This document shows positions 63,459-64,000 of a DNA stretch of 64,000 nt, one piece after another (the first letter of the stretch is position 1; the number at the start of each line of letters is the position of its first letter). A program made the position numbers and the translations under genes. The stretch comes from Leclercia adecarboxylata. Lineage in GTDB: Bacteria; Pseudomonadota; Gammaproteobacteria; Enterobacterales; Enterobacteriaceae. The notes beneath the pieces were generated by a model that made no database searches, was not told the origin of the DNA, and worked only from the letters and a program-made list of their open reading frames with translations. Where the stretch lies: assembly GCF_006874705.1 (NCBI RefSeq), contig NZ_CP035382.1, positions 1,240,001 to 1,304,000 on the forward strand. Direction: 5' to 3'.

Positions 63459-63751
63459 TTAGCGGGGCAATACGTCTTCCGGCAGATTATAGAGCTGAGC
63501 CAGGGTGATGACGTTATCACTGACGCCCGCAAGCGCTACCTGCTTGCCCTGCCCTTTGCCTGCCGCCACCAGATGAACCAGCAATGCGACGCCCGCCGTA
63601 TCCACGCGGGAAATGCCGCCAAGGTCAATACAGGAGACGCCCTGCATGGCTTCATGGCGCGCATCCCACAGAGGATTCAGATAATCCTGATCCAGCTCGC
63701 CAGTGAGTAACAACGTCTCACCCTCTCGGGTCCAGCTGAGCTGCGACGTCA

Positions 63752-63752
<1 letters not shown>
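63459..63752 (-). CDS. mlaB: STAS-domain lipid asymmetry subunit MlaB
   Basis: Cytoplasmic STAS protein that stabilises the MlaFEDB phospholipid transporter by binding the ATPase MlaF. 97 residues as in E. coli; the STAS core ISRVDTAGVALLVHLVAAGK contains the functional Thr of the DTAG motif. Its ATG overlaps the mlaC stop by one base (TAATG). Confidence 0.95.

Positions 63753-64000
<248 letters not shown>

Overview
The window is chromosomal DNA from a member of the Enterobacteriaceae. Almost every protein can be recognised from its Escherichia coli K-12 counterpart, at nearly the same length and in nearly the same order, across the exuT-exuR ... garK-garD ... rsmI-lpoA ... deaD-pnp-infB-nusA-metY ... 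glmM-ftsH ... obgE-murA-mla segment. Two differences place it nearer the Enterobacter/Lelliottia/Leclercia/Klebsiella side than E. coli: a pmrAB-type two-component pair lies between dacB and obgE, and the interval between garD and rsmI holds only a broken Fic gene. I cannot name the species from sequence alone. No prophage, insertion sequence, integrase or CRISPR array was seen.

Layout. 1-2.7 kb: hexuronate transport and its repressor (exuT, exuR), with a CRP/ExuR-type control region. 3-7.8 kb: yqjA-mzrA, yqjC-yqjD-yqjE-yqjK, yqjF, yqjG, yhaH (membrane, stress and quinone-reduction functions). 7.8-12.3 kb: yhaJ/yhaK and the cysteine catabolism pair cyuP-cyuA. 12.5-13.5 kb: a small periplasmic Spy/CpxP-like protein and the RNase P RNA gene rnpB. 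13.5-19.8 kb: the galactarate/glycerate genes garP-garL-garR-garK, divergent from garD. 19.8-20.6 kb: fic pseudogene. 20.6-32.8 kb: rsmI, lpoA-yraN-diaA-dolP, yraR, yhbO, yhbP, yhbQ, yhbS-ubiT, ubiU-ubiV, yhbW, mtr.

32.9-45.3 kb is the large leftward translation/RNA block: metY-rimP-nusA-infB-rbfA-truB-rpsO-pnp-nlpI-(yrbN)-deaD. Then come argG (rightward, with tandem ARG boxes), secG-leuU, folP-glmM, rlmE-ftsH, yhbY, greA with its attenuated leader, dacB-pmrA-pmrB, rplU-rpmA-yhbE-obgE, ispB, sfsB, murA-ibaG and the end of the mla operon (mlaC partial, mlaB).

The genes form several working sets: uptake and breakdown of sugar acids (exu, gar); cysteine import and desulfuration; anaerobic ubiquinone synthesis (ubiT, ubiU, ubiV, with ispB supplying the octaprenyl tail); envelope building and quality control (lpoA, dolP, nlpI, dacB, murA, glmM, secG, ftsH, mlaBC); and ribosome/tRNA/RNA maturation. 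No convincing new multi-gene system was found. The most unusual items are regulatory or degenerate: the deleted fic gene, a perfect palindrome at the sfsB promoter, three direct repeats in the garP-garD divergent region, the Spy-like gene beside rnpB, the dacB-pmrAB junction and overlapping yrbN/deaD translation.
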